DNA from: an uncultured Ignavibacteria bacterium
Lineage (GTDB): Bacteria; Bacteroidota; Ignavibacteria; SZUA-365
Length of the DNA stretch: 56,600 nucleotides
NCBI GenBank assembly: GCA_913061095.1
Contig: CAJXVM010000027.1
Coordinates: 1-56,600 of the forward strand
Reading direction: 5' to 3'
Shown here: positions 1 to 8,573 of the stretch, in pieces
Layout: the number at the start of each line of letters is the position of its first letter
Numbering within the stretch: position 1 is the stretch's first letter
Made by a program: the position numbers and the translations under genes
The notes under the pieces: model-generated
Told to the model about the DNA's origin: nothing
Database searches by the model: none
The model's input: the letters and a program-made list of their open reading frames with translations, nothing else

Positions 1-290
1 TCTTCTCCTCAGCTTTGCATTCAAGTAACGAGATGTTTCTTCGAACCACCCCAGTACATGCATGAAGCGTGCCAAAGATTAGGTAAGGCTTGTGAGAAGA
101 CCGAACGGAGGGGAGGAAACTGCAGATTGCGGATTTCAGAGTACAGATAAATCGCTTTACTGCAACGGATTACGGCTTTCGAGCTGAAAAATCGCTTTCA
201 ATGTTTCGCGGCCGGCGAAAAAATGCGGCCGCGTGACGCCGTCACGGAATCTTACAAAATGTTCATGTTGGATTGTATACATCGAATTGC

Positions 291-334
291 GCAACTATGC
301 AATCGGTTGAATAGGGAATGAATTGCATAGTTGC
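291..334. repeat. Perfect 13-bp inverted repeat
   Basis: GCAACTATGCAAT at 291-303 is the exact reverse complement of ATTGCATAGTTGC at 322-334, with an 18-nt spacer. The stem is AT-rich and has no following T-run on either strand, so it does not look like a normal terminator. It could be a protein-binding dyad or a transcript-end hairpin. Confidence 0.6.
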
Positions 335-354
335 CGATGGGGGAAATGAAGGGG

Positions 355-385
355 AGAAAAATATCCGTCCGCCACCACAGGACGG
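355..385 (-). terminator. Intrinsic terminator of the two-component operon
   Basis: Read on the minus strand, CCGTCC (385-380) pairs with GGACGG (370-365) around a 9-nt loop and is followed directly by ATATTTTTCT. It lies about 135 nt past the stop codon of the histidine kinase gene, as expected for the end of that transcript. Confidence 0.6.
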
Positions 386-519
386 GCTCAGCAGGACGAA
401 TTTCGCGATGAAGCGCGACACGGATGCCACGGGAAACCGGAGGATTCACCGCACCGCCCGCCTTCCTCCTTTCCGGAATATTTCGGCGCAGCAGGCTGGC
501 GCGGCAGGCTGGTTCGACG

Positions 520-3500
520 CTACTGCTCCGTCCGGAATGTCAGCTCGAACGTGGCTCCCTTTTCCACGGTGGTGTCGAGCTCGATTTTGCCGTCGTGATC
601 CTGCATGATGAAATAGCAGAGCGTCAGACCGAGTCCGACGCCCTTGTCGGTCTTCGAGGTGGTGAAAAAGGGATCGAAAATGTTGTCGACGATGTCGTCG
701 GGAATGCCCGGACCGGTATCCGACACACGCACGAGCACGCGCTCCCCCTTCTGCTCACCTTCCACCCGCAGCGTCCCTGATCCCTCCATGGCGTTCAGCG
801 CGTTCATGAACAGATTGAAGAACAGCTGCACGAGCATCTCGCGGTTGCCCAGCACGAACAGCGGCTTGGATTTGAATCGCGAACTCCTTTTGACCGTCCC
901 CAGCAGCGGCTGCTCGTCGAGCATCGCAAAGGCCTCTTCCACCGCCTCGATCAGATCAATCTGCTTTTTCATCAGCTGTCCCTTGGGCTTGCCGATGAGC
1001 AGCAGGTTCTCGACGATCTTGTTCGCCTTCTCCACCCCGGTGTGGATGGCCGTGCTGTACTTGACCCGAAGCTCGTCGCTCATGTCCTTCTTCCGCAGCA
1101 GCATCTGCGCCGCGGAGGATGCGTATCCCAGCGGATTACGCAGCTCATGCGCAATGCCCTCCGAGAGGATGCCAAGCGAGGCGAGTTTCTGGGACTGCAG
1201 CAGCTCGCGCTCGAGCTTCTTCCGCTCGGTCATGTCAATGCCGATGCCGACGTACCCGGTAACCTTGTCTTCATGCCGGATCGCATTCCACATGGCGTAC
1301 ACCGCCAGACGGTCGCCGTCCTTGCGCACGCGCTCCAGCTCCCCCTCCCACGCGCCCTTCGCGCGCAGCGCGGGCATGATCACCTCGGCGAATTCCTTCC
1401 CGAAGGTCGGGATGTCGAAGATTTTCTTACCCTCCACCTCATCCGCGGTCCAGCCGTAGAGCGTCTCTGCAAAGGCGTTCCAGGAGGTAACATGGCCGAC
1501 GGGATCAATCGCCACCACGGAATTGCGCACAATGCTCAGAAGCGAGGCCTGGAAACGGATGTACTGTTCGGCGGCCTTGCGCGCGGTGATGTCGTTGAAG
1601 AAATTCAGCGTCGCCGGCTCCCCCTCCCAGTCGATCAGCACGTCACGCACCTCCATCCACTTGATCGTGCCGTTGGTATCGAACATCCGCACGTCGTAGC
1701 TCTCGGGCAGAAGCTGACCCGACACGCGCTTTTCATACTGCAGGCGCACCTCATCGTGGTCCTCGGGATGCACGAATTCGAGAATCGACAGCCCGACGAG
1801 ATCCTCCTCGGCGAGACCGGTGAGCTCGAGTACCTTGTAGTTGAAGAATTTCAGCCTGTTGTCCTGCAGCACCATGATGGCTTCGTTGGCGTTTTCGAGG
1901 ACGTTCCGGTACTTGGATTCCGAATCCTTGAGCGCGAGCTCGACCTGCTTGCGGCGCGTGATGTCGCGGGAGGTGGCGACGAGCAGCGTGCCGTCGCTGA
2001 TTTCGAAGGATCGCACGAAGACTTCGGCGGGAAAAATGTCCCCGTCCTTGCGGCGATGCTCGGTTTCAAACACCCCGAGCTCGGTGCGTCCGTCGCGCAC
2101 GTCCGCGTAAATGCCGAGCGTATCCTCCTTTCCGCTCCCGGCCTGAATGTCGGCGGGACCCATGGTGAGCAGTTCCTCGCGCGAATACCCGAGGGCGTGC
2201 ACGGCGCTGTCGTTGAGATCCAGGAACTTCATGGTCTTCGGATCAACGATGTAGATGTTGTCGGCAGCGCTGTCGAGCGCGAAGCGGAAGCGCTTGAGTC
2301 GTTCATTCGCCCGCTCCAGCTCGAGGGTGCGTGCCTCGACCAGTTCCTCGAGATGGTCGCGGTAGCGGTGCAGCTCCTTATCCGTACGGATACGCTCGGA
2401 AATGTCGACCGCCACACCGATGACCTGCATCACCGTGCCGCGCTCATCCTTCAGCGGAGAAAACCAGGTTTCGAAGAAATGATCGGCAATATGGATCACC
2501 GACACGAAGAAATCTCCTCGAAGGCTGCGCTCGATGTCCCTGATGATATCCGGATAGTCGGCGTAGACGCTGAAGATGGACTGCCCGACGACCTGTCCCG
2601 GACTGAGGGACAGCGCCTCGAGGCCTTTTCCCTCGGAAAGCGTGAAGATGCCCTCGGCATCAAAGGAAAACAGGATCACCGGAAGATTGATGATGATGGT
2701 GCGGAGGCGTTTCTCACTTTCGATCAGCGCCAGTTCGGCCATTTTCCGCTCGGTGATGTCGCGGCCGACGCCGATGATGGCTGAAATCTCGCCGTTCCCG
2801 TCGAGTTCGGCGGTGTCTGACCACGCGAGCCAGCGCCAGCCGTCTGCGGTCAGCGCCCTCTGCTCGATATGCGCCGTATGCGGCGGTTCGAACAGCGACT
2901 TCATCGCCCTGAGCGTGGAGGCGCGATCGTCTTCATGCACCATCGGATAGAATTCCGCTCCGAGAAGCTCCTCTTCGCTCTTTCCGAACATGCGGCAGTA
3001 GGAGGGACTCACGAACAGGAAATGTCCCTCGGTGTCTACACGCACGACCAGATCGGTCTGATTCTCCACGAGCAACCGGTACTTCTCCTCGCTGTCGGAA
3101 AGCGCGATCAGGGCCGTTTTGCGCCGGTGAATATCGCGCGTGTTGCCGTGAATGGTGAGCAGCCTGCCACTGCTGTCGACAACGGGCGTGGCCACGATCT
3201 CCACCCAGAGTGGATCGCCGTTCTTTTTTCTCACCTGGATTTCCAGGCGCAGACCGCGCTCGTGCTGCTCCTCGATGCCGCTGCCGTGAATCCTTGCGTG
3301 CAGCTCTTCGAGCAGCGACGATTTCCCGCTCTCATGCACAATCTCGGTGAAATCCGTGCCGATCAGCTCCTCCGGAGCGTAGCCGAGAATGTGCTTCGCC
3401 GAGGGACTGACGAAGGTCAGCTTGAATTCCGCATCGGCTGTCCAGATGATGTCGGTGGAATGCTCCGCGAGGAGACGGAATTTCTTTTCGCTGTCTTCGA

Positions 3501-5499
3501 GCGCAATTTCGGCATATTTCCGCTCGGTCAGATCGAGGAAGGTGCCGGCCACGCGCACGGGACTCCCCATCGAGTCGTACTCCACGACCTTTCCCCTCTC
3601 GAGAATCCATTTCCATTCACCGGATGCCGTAATCACCCAGTTTTCGTTCTGGTAAAACGGCGTCTCACCTGCAAGATGACGATCGAGCAGTTCCTTCACG
3701 CGCGGAATATCCTCTTCCGGAAGGGTCTGCTCTCGAAACGCGGCATACAGCGGCGGGTCATCAAGACTGTACCCGAACATCTCCGCCGAACGCTGATTCA
3801 ACAGCAGCGCATCGGACCTGAGATACCACTCCCAGGCACCCAGGTCGGCGCCCCACAGCGCCAGTTCGATCAGCTCACGCGACCCGCGGACCTCCTCTTC
3901 GATACGGCGCTGTTCGGTAACGTCTTCCCCGCTGCTGAGCACACCGGTCACCCGTCCGCGGGCATCGTTAAGCAGCGCGTTGTGCCAGCGCAGCTGCCGT
4001 TCTTCCCCCGCTGCGGTCAGAACGGGATTTTCATGAATATCGGGCTGCGTTTCCTCGCCGCGAACGATGCGCTCGAAAAAGTCGCGCATGGCCTCCCGCT
4101 GTTCTTCCGGGATGCAGACATCGAACCAGTTCCGTCCGATCAGATCCCGCTCCGCGTAGCCGAGGATTGTCGCGCCTTTCTTGTTGATGGTGAGGATGCG
4201 CCCGTCAAGACCGAGTGAGAGGATGGCGACTTCGGCGATGTCGAGATACTGCTGCGTCTGGTTCCGGATGTCACGCAGCGTCTCTTCCATGCGACGCTGG
4301 TCGGTGGTATCGGATATCACACCGGCGATTCCCTGCAGCGTGTCACCGATCATCTGGCGACGGCTGGTAAACCGCAGCGTGCGCTCCTCGCCCCCGCGTG
4401 TGAGGAAGGGAAATTCAGCCGTGGAGATCTTCCCCTCCAGCATGCCCGGGAACTGCTCCTTCCATTCCTCCCGCCGGTCGGGAGGGATGAATGACGCGCA
4501 GTGCTCACCCGTCAGTTCCCCGGGTTCGTATCCGAGAATGCCGCGGATCACGGGACTGACATAGCGAAAGCGCCCCTCGGGGTCGACTTCGTAGATGACG
4601 TCGTCAATGTTTCCGAGCAGCGTTTCGTACCGGCGCTGCGTCAGCGCGAGGGAGGATTCCGCGCGGCGGCGGCCGGTGATATCGACGACGTAGGCCTGCT
4701 GCGCCGTCACGCGTCCGTCGGCATCGCGCAGGAAGCGCGTGATTTCGTGCAGCCAGACGATCTCGCCGTGCGCGTCATGGATGCGGTATTCGATCTCCAG
4801 AACGTCACCGCCGGATTCTCGCCGCTCGTCCATCTCCCTGCGGAAGCGGGCGCGGTCGTCCTCGTGCACGAGGGTTTCGAATGGAGTGGATGCAGCAGTC
4901 AGTTCCGCGGGACGATATCCGAAGCGGGAGACATTCTGCGATACGAAGTCGATGGGAAAACCGTCCGCCGCGCCGCGCCGGAAGACGACGGTTGGACCGG
5001 CGACAAACATGTCGCGTTCGGTCTGCAGCTCCCGCCGGGCCTGTTCGAGCGCCGCGTTCTGCCGCTCCAGGTCGGTGTGTGCGGCATCGAGTTCGCGCAT
5101 GATGCGCTTGCGCTCAACGGCGTACTGCAGGCTGCGCGAAAACAGAGGCTCGCGAAGATCGCCCTTGAGCAGGTAATCCTGTGCACCGAGCCGCACTGCC
5201 TCGACGGCGAGCTGCTCGTCGCGGTTCCCGCTGAAAATGATGACGGGAATGTCATCCGCAGCGTCTTTCGCCTTCCGGAACGTCTCGAGTCCCGCACTGT
5301 CGGGAAGATGAAGGTCCAGCAGCAGCAGATCCGGCTGCAGCGCGCGAAGTGTCTCGAGTCCGGCGGTCAGGGTTTCCTCGGCATGGATTTCCCCGACCGC
5401 ACCCTCGCCCGGCCGCAGAATCGTGCGAACGAACTGAATCTGATCCCGATCATCCTCGATGAGCAGAATCGTGTAGCGCTTTTCCTCGGGAAGGTTCAT
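520..5499 (-). CDS. Receiver/multi-PAS hybrid sensor histidine kinase
   Basis: Cytosolic sensor kinase of 1659 residues, expected to phosphorylate a response regulator, most simply the NtrC-type protein encoded just upstream. An N-terminal receiver domain (about 8-130, LLLLDLHLPD around its phospho-acceptor Asp) is followed by a short coiled coil and, by my count, ten consecutive PAS/PAC modules. Most modules end in the PAC-type phrase DITxRKxAE. The C-terminus has a HisKA domain (H-box EGIAHELRNP, His 1451) and an HATPase domain (NALNAM, DTGPGIPD, GLGLTL). No transmembrane segment or signal peptide is visible, so the input is probably intracellular, such as redox, oxygen or a small ligand. 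The gene starts 15 bp after the regulator stop, so the two are co-transcribed. The ATG start has no clear Shine-Dalgarno. The N-terminal receiver is unusual in position and may take phosphate from another kinase. Confidence 0.93.
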   Translation of the reverse strand: MNLPEEKRYTILLIEDDRDQIQFVRTILRPGEGAVGEIHAEETLTAGLETLRALQPDLLLLDLHLPDSAGLETFRKAKDAADDIPVIIFSGNRDEQLAVEAVRLGAQDYLLKGDLREPLFSRSLQYAVERKRIMRELDAAHTDLERQNAALEQARRELQTERDMFVAGPTVVFRRGAADGFPIDFVSQNVSRFGYRPAELTAASTPFETLVHEDDRARFRREMDERRESGGDVLEIEYRIHDAHGEIVWLHEITRFLRDADGRVTAQQAYVVDITGRRRAESSLALTQRRYETLLGNIDDVIYEVDPEGRFRYVSPVIRGILGYEPGELTGEHCASFIPPDRREEWKEQFPGMLEGKISTAEFPFLTRGGEERTLRFTSRRQMIGDTLQGIAGVISDTTDQRRMEETLRDIRNQTQQYLDIAEVAILSLGLDGRILTINKKGATILGYAERDLIGRNWFDVCIPEEQREAMRDFFERIVRGEETQPDIHENPVLTAAGEERQLRWHNALLNDARGRVTGVLSSGEDVTEQRRIEEEVRGSRELIELALWGADLGAWEWYLRSDALLLNQRSAEMFGYSLDDPPLYAAFREQTLPEEDIPRVKELLDRHLAGETPFYQNENWVITASGEWKWILERGKVVEYDSMGSPVRVAGTFLDLTERKYAEIALEDSEKKFRLLAEHSTDIIWTADAEFKLTFVSPSAKHILGYAPEELIGTDFTEIVHESGKSSLLEELHARIHGSGIEEQHERGLRLEIQVRKKNGDPLWVEIVATPVVDSSGRLLTIHGNTRDIHRRKTALIALSDSEEKYRLLVENQTDLVVRVDTEGHFLFVSPSYCRMFGKSEEELLGAEFYPMVHEDDRASTLRAMKSLFEPPHTAHIEQRALTADGWRWLAWSDTAELDGNGEISAIIGVGRDITERKMAELALIESEKRLRTIIINLPVILFSFDAEGIFTLSEGKGLEALSLSPGQVVGQSIFSVYADYPDIIRDIERSLRGDFFVSVIHIADHFFETWFSPLKDERGTVMQVIGVAVDISERIRTDKELHRYRDHLEELVEARTLELERANERLKRFRFALDSAADNIYIVDPKTMKFLDLNDSAVHALGYSREELLTMGPADIQAGSGKEDTLGIYADVRDGRTELGVFETEHRRKDGDIFPAEVFVRSFEISDGTLLVATSRDITRRKQVELALKDSESKYRNVLENANEAIMVLQDNRLKFFNYKVLELTGLAEEDLVGLSILEFVHPEDHDEVRLQYEKRVSGQLLPESYDVRMFDTNGTIKWMEVRDVLIDWEGEPATLNFFNDITARKAAEQYIRFQASLLSIVRNSVVAIDPVGHVTSWNAFAETLYGWTADEVEGKKIFDIPTFGKEFAEVIMPALRAKGAWEGELERVRKDGDRLAVYAMWNAIRHEDKVTGYVGIGIDMTERKKLERELLQSQKLASLGILSEGIAHELRNPLGYASSAAQMLLRKKDMSDELRVKYSTAIHTGVEKANKIVENLLLIGKPKGQLMKKQIDLIEAVEEAFAMLDEQPLLGTVKRSSRFKSKPLFVLGNREMLVQLFFNLFMNALNAMEGSGTLRVEGEQKGERVLVRVSDTGPGIPDDIVDNIFDPFFTTSKTDKGVGLGLTLCYFIMQDHDGKIELDTTVEKGATFELTFRTEQ

Positions 5500-5514
5500 A
5501 GACGGAGGGCCGGG

Positions 5515-6915
5515 TCACCCGCTGGGATTCTGGAGGTCGTAGTCGTTTATTTTCGAGAGAAGCGTATTGTAGGCGATCTGCAGCACGCGTGCCGTCTTCG
5601 CCTTGTTCCAGTTGGTCGAGCGGAGGGTTTCGAGAATGATCTGCCGTTCGATCTGCGCGATATGTTTCTTCACATGATCCTTGAGCGGCTCGCCGTTCTC
5701 GATATGGACGGGCGGTGCCTCGCCGCCGGAGGACGCAGTGTCGCCAATATCAAGGAATTCCAGATGGTTGATATCCACGATATGCGTTGCCTGCAGTACA
5801 CCGCCGCGGATTGTCGAACGCAGCTGACGCACATTGCCCGGCCAGTCGTACATGATCAGCGCATCCATGGCGGAGGTCGTACAGCCCTGCACTTCCTTTC
5901 CCAGTTCCTCATTGGTCTGCTGGAGGAATCGGTCGACGAGGAAGGGGATGTCGCCCTTGCGCTCGCGGAGCGCCGGCACATGAATCGAGAATTCGCGCAG
6001 GCGGTAGAACAGGTCAGCGCGGAAGCGCTTTTCATCGATCAGTTCCTGGAACTCGTTGTTGCTCGCAGCGATGACGCGAACGTCGATGCTGATGGGCTTG
6101 CTGCCGCCGACACGGAAGATCGCACGGTCCTGCAGCGCGCGCAGCAGCTTCGCCTGCGACTGCCACGACATGTTCGGCACTTCGTCGAGAAAGATCGTGC
6201 CGCCGGTGGCCAGCTCGAATTTCCCCTTCTTCTGGCTTCTTGCATCCGTGAAAGCGCCCTCTTCGTGACCGAAAAGTTCGCTTTCAAGCAGGGCTTCAGG
6301 GATGGCGCCGCAGTCGACAGGAATGAACGGCTGATCCGAGCGGCCGCTCATCGAGTGGATTGCCCGGGCGATCAGTTCCTTGCCCACGCCGGTCTCACCG
6401 GTAATGAGAACATCGAAATTGCTTTTTGCGACCTTGCGTGTGCGCGCGGCCAGCTCGGTGATCACCGCGCTGGTACCCATGTTGTGCAGGATCGGATCGG
6501 TCTGCTCGGCCGGATCGCCCGCGGAGGCGATCGCACTGCGCGTTTTCCGGCGCTTCAGCGCCTCACCGACGAGCTTGAGAAGGTCCTCATTGTGAAATGG
6601 CTTGGCGATGTAGTCATACGCGCCGCTGCGCATGGCTTCGACGGCGCCGGAGATCCCCGCCATCGCGGTCATCAGAATCACCGGCAGCGTTTCATCGATG
6701 CTCGAGACGCGCCGCAGCACCTCCATGCCGCTCAGTCCGGGCATGATGATATCCATCAGAATCACATCGGGCAGCTTTTCGCCGACGAGCCGCAGGGCAT
6801 CCTCGCCGCTCGTCGCGGTACGCACCGTGTACCCCGCGTCCTCGAAGACACCTCCGAGCACCAGGCACATCATTTCTTCATCATCAACGATCAGAATATC
6901 ACACGAATCAGACAT
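5515..6915 (-). CDS. Sigma-54-dependent response regulator, NtrC family
   Basis: Response regulator of 466 residues with receiver (Asp55 in VILMDIIMPG), AAA+ sigma-54 activator domain and Fis-type helix-turn-helix (KAKTARVLQIAYNTLLSKI near the C-terminus). Walker A is GETGVGKE and Walker B is GGTIFLDEV. The sigma-54 contact loop reads GAFTDA instead of the consensus GAFTGA, which may change how it couples ATP hydrolysis to the polymerase. A GTG at 6930 is possible, but the ATG at 6915 is preceded by AAGGGG and gives the family's usual N-terminus. It is first in the operon with the PAS kinase. A promoter candidate lies about 70-95 bp upstream. Predicted job: sigma-54 promoter activation in response to the kinase; targets are unknown. 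Confidence 0.92.
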   Translation of the reverse strand: MSDSCDILIVDDEEMMCLVLGGVFEDAGYTVRTATSGEDALRLVGEKLPDVILMDIIMPGLSGMEVLRRVSSIDETLPVILMTAMAGISGAVEAMRSGAYDYIAKPFHNEDLLKLVGEALKRRKTRSAIASAGDPAEQTDPILHNMGTSAVITELAARTRKVAKSNFDVLITGETGVGKELIARAIHSMSGRSDQPFIPVDCGAIPEALLESELFGHEEGAFTDARSQKKGKFELATGGTIFLDEVPNMSWQSQAKLLRALQDRAIFRVGGSKPISIDVRVIAASNNEFQELIDEKRFRADLFYRLREFSIHVPALRERKGDIPFLVDRFLQQTNEELGKEVQGCTTSAMDALIMYDWPGNVRQLRSTIRGGVLQATHIVDINHLEFLDIGDTASSGGEAPPVHIENGEPLKDHVKKHIAQIERQIILETLRSTNWNKAKTARVLQIAYNTLLSKINDYDLQNPSG

Positions 6916-6983
6916 AAACCCCTTCCACACATGGACTTCGTGCTAATGTGAACCACACGGAAACCGGAATTTCTCCATTGCCG

Positions 6984-7012
6984 AGTTTATCGATTTCGGG
7001 GATGAATCGCAA
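6984..7012 (-). promoter_or_regulatory. Promoter candidate for the two-component operon
   Basis: Minus strand: TTGCGA (7012-7007), 17-bp spacer, TAAACT (6989-6984). This gives a transcript start near 6977 and a leader of about 60 nt to the ATG at 6915. It differs by one base from the TTG-N20-TANNTT pattern seen elsewhere in the window. Confidence 0.4.
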
Positions 7013-7080
7013 GCTCGCAGTTCGTATTATACAGCTGACAGGCAGCAATCATGAATCCGACAGCGGCGGAAAACAGGCAT

Positions 7081-7875
7081 ATGAATCTCAACGGCAGAAC
7101 AGCTCTCGTCACAGGCGCCTCGGAAGGCATCGGTCGCGCGACCGCGCTGCTTTTTGCGCGGCAGGGCTGCCGTATCGTCGCCTGTGCCCGGAACCGCGAG
7201 CGGCTCGAGGAACTGCGCGCGGAAATCAATGCGATGCCGGGGGGATTCTGCGACATCCTGCCGCTGGATGTCTCCGACAATCAGGCTGCGCTGCGGTCTC
7301 TGCGTGAGAGCGCGGAGGTGCATCGTATCGATATCGCGGTCGTCAATGCCGGCATCGGACAGTACGGCCGCTTCGCGGATTCCGACTGGCGGGATATCGC
7401 GCCGCTGCTGCGTACCAACATCGACGGAGCGCTGGCCACCGTCAGCGCCGTGCTGCCGCAGATGACCGGGCGGCGGACGGGAAGCGTAATTCTCATCTCC
7501 TCCGCGCTCGGCAAGCGGGCGGTGCCGTACAATGCCGCCTATTGCGCCAGCAAATACGCACTGCACGGTTTCGCCGATGCCCTGCGGCTCGAGGTGCGTC
7601 CTTTCGGCATCCATGTCGGCATTGTCTGTCCCTCACGCACCGAAACACATTTTTTCGACCGCATGACGTATTCGACACCGCAGCACACGCGCCGCGAGGT
7701 GCCGACCAGCAGTCCCGAGCAGGTCGCGGCAGCCGTGCTGCGCTGCGTGCGCCGACGGCGTCGCGAAATCGTGGTCAGTTCAGCAGGACGGCTGTTCGCG
7801 TTCGTCGGGTATCATTTCCCGCGTCTCACCGACTTCCTGCTGTATCATTCTGTTCCAAAACCCGCTGAACAATGA
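7081..7875 (+). CDS. Short-chain dehydrogenase/reductase
   Basis: Classical SDR-fold NAD(P)-dependent oxidoreductase of 264 residues; substrate not predictable. The cofactor motif is TGASEGIG near the start, the structural motif NAG appears in the middle, and the catalytic Ser and Tyr-x3-Lys are in ISSALGK and YCASK. The ATG at 7081 gives the standard N-terminus directly before the Rossmann fold; an ATG at 7051 would add ten residues with no role in the family. A basic C-terminal stretch (CVRRRRREI) precedes a hydrophobic tail, possibly a membrane-associating segment. The stop overlaps the next gene, a HAD phosphatase, by 4 bp, so the two are translationally coupled. Confidence 0.9.
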   Translation: MNLNGRTALVTGASEGIGRATALLFARQGCRIVACARNRERLEELRAEINAMPGGFCDILPLDVSDNQAALRSLRESAEVHRIDIAVVNAGIGQYGRFADSDWRDIAPLLRTNIDGALATVSAVLPQMTGRRTGSVILISSALGKRAVPYNAAYCASKYALHGFADALRLEVRPFGIHVGIVCPSRTETHFFDRMTYSTPQHTRREVPTSSPEQVAAAVLRCVRRRRREIVVSSAGRLFAFVGYHFPRLTDFLLYHSVPKPAEQ

Positions 7876-8573
7876 AAAGCTACCAGTATCTCCGGCTCAT
7901 TCTATTCGACATCGACGGGACGCTCATTTCGACGAACGGTCTCGCGCGTCAGGCATTCTCCGAGGCCATCGAAGAGGCACTGGGCCGCGAAAGCATCGCG
8001 AACACGTACGACTTCGCCGGGAAAACCGATCAGCAGATCTACACCGACATCCTGCGGGGATCAAAAGCGGGCGATGAGGACATCGAACGACTGAAAGACA
8101 CCGTATTCGCGGCGTTTTTCCGACGGCTGGAAGAGCGGCTGACTGCCGACAACGTCACGGTGCTCCCCGGCGTACGTGAACTGCTCGCCGCACTCGAGGT
8201 CGAACAGGCTGCCACCCTCGCCCTGCTGACCGGCAACATGATACAGGGCGCGCGCATCAAGCTCACGCCGCCGCAGCTGCTGCCGTATTTCGGCTTCGGC
8301 GCCTTCGGAAACGACGCCTTTCACCGGCACGAGCTGCCGCAGATCGCCGTGGAGCGTGCCTACGACCGCACGGGCGCCACGTTCAAGGCCAAGGACATCG
8401 TCATCATTGGAGACACACCGCATGACATCGACTGCGGACGGCATCTGAACGTACGCAGCATCGGCGTCGCCACTGGAGGGTACACCCATGACCAGCTCGC
8501 CGCACACAAGCCCGATTTCCTGTTCGAGGATCTCACCGACATCGACCGGCTGTTCACCGCGATATTCGACTGA
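7872..8573 (+). CDS. HAD-superfamily hydrolase (phosphoglycolate phosphatase-like)
   Basis: Cytosolic HAD hydrolase of 233 residues with all four motifs: nucleophile DIDGT near the N-terminus, LLTGN as motif II, a lysine in the TFKAKD region, and IIGDTPHDIDCG as the acidic motif. An alpha-helical cap lies between motifs I and II (subclass C1), as in phosphoglycolate phosphatase and beta-phosphoglucomutase. It is most likely a small-molecule phosphatase; the exact substrate is not predictable. It overlaps the upstream dehydrogenase by 4 bp. The only in-frame ATG of the following lectin gene lies 86 bp inside this gene's 3' end. Confidence 0.88.
   Translation: MKSYQYLRLILFDIDGTLISTNGLARQAFSEAIEEALGRESIANTYDFAGKTDQQIYTDILRGSKAGDEDIERLKDTVFAAFFRRLEERLTADNVTVLPGVRELLAALEVEQAATLALLTGNMIQGARIKLTPPQLLPYFGFGAFGNDAFHRHELPQIAVERAYDRTGATFKAKDIVIIGDTPHDIDCGRHLNVRSIGVATGGYTHDQLAAHKPDFLFEDLTDIDRLFTAIFD

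Larger units (their letters stand above)
1..519. other. Non-coding region downstream of the two-component operon
   Basis: No convincing gene was found in these 519 bases. The short frames here lack family resemblance and start signals. The region holds a perfect 13-bp inverted repeat (291-334), an intrinsic-terminator-like hairpin for the minus strand (355-385), a small 6-bp stem at 232-246 (CGTGAC/GTCACG) and a direct repeat AAATCGCTTT near 148 and 190. The left end of the window may cut a gene that lies outside. Confidence 0.5.

Noticed and set aside
205-246. Small GC hairpins near 205-246 as terminators
   Set aside because: The stems are 6 bp, there is no T-run on either strand and no gene ends nearby. 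The better terminator is at 355-385.
1042-4218. Long plus-strand frames antisense to the PAS kinase
   Set aside because: Composition is rich in Arg, Val, His and Asp, with no family motif. They are shadows of the kinase gene.
4501-6951. 816-codon open frame on the plus strand opposite the two-component genes
   Set aside because: It lies antisense to two clear genes, has no recognisable domain and reflects the high GC content of the codons on the other strand.
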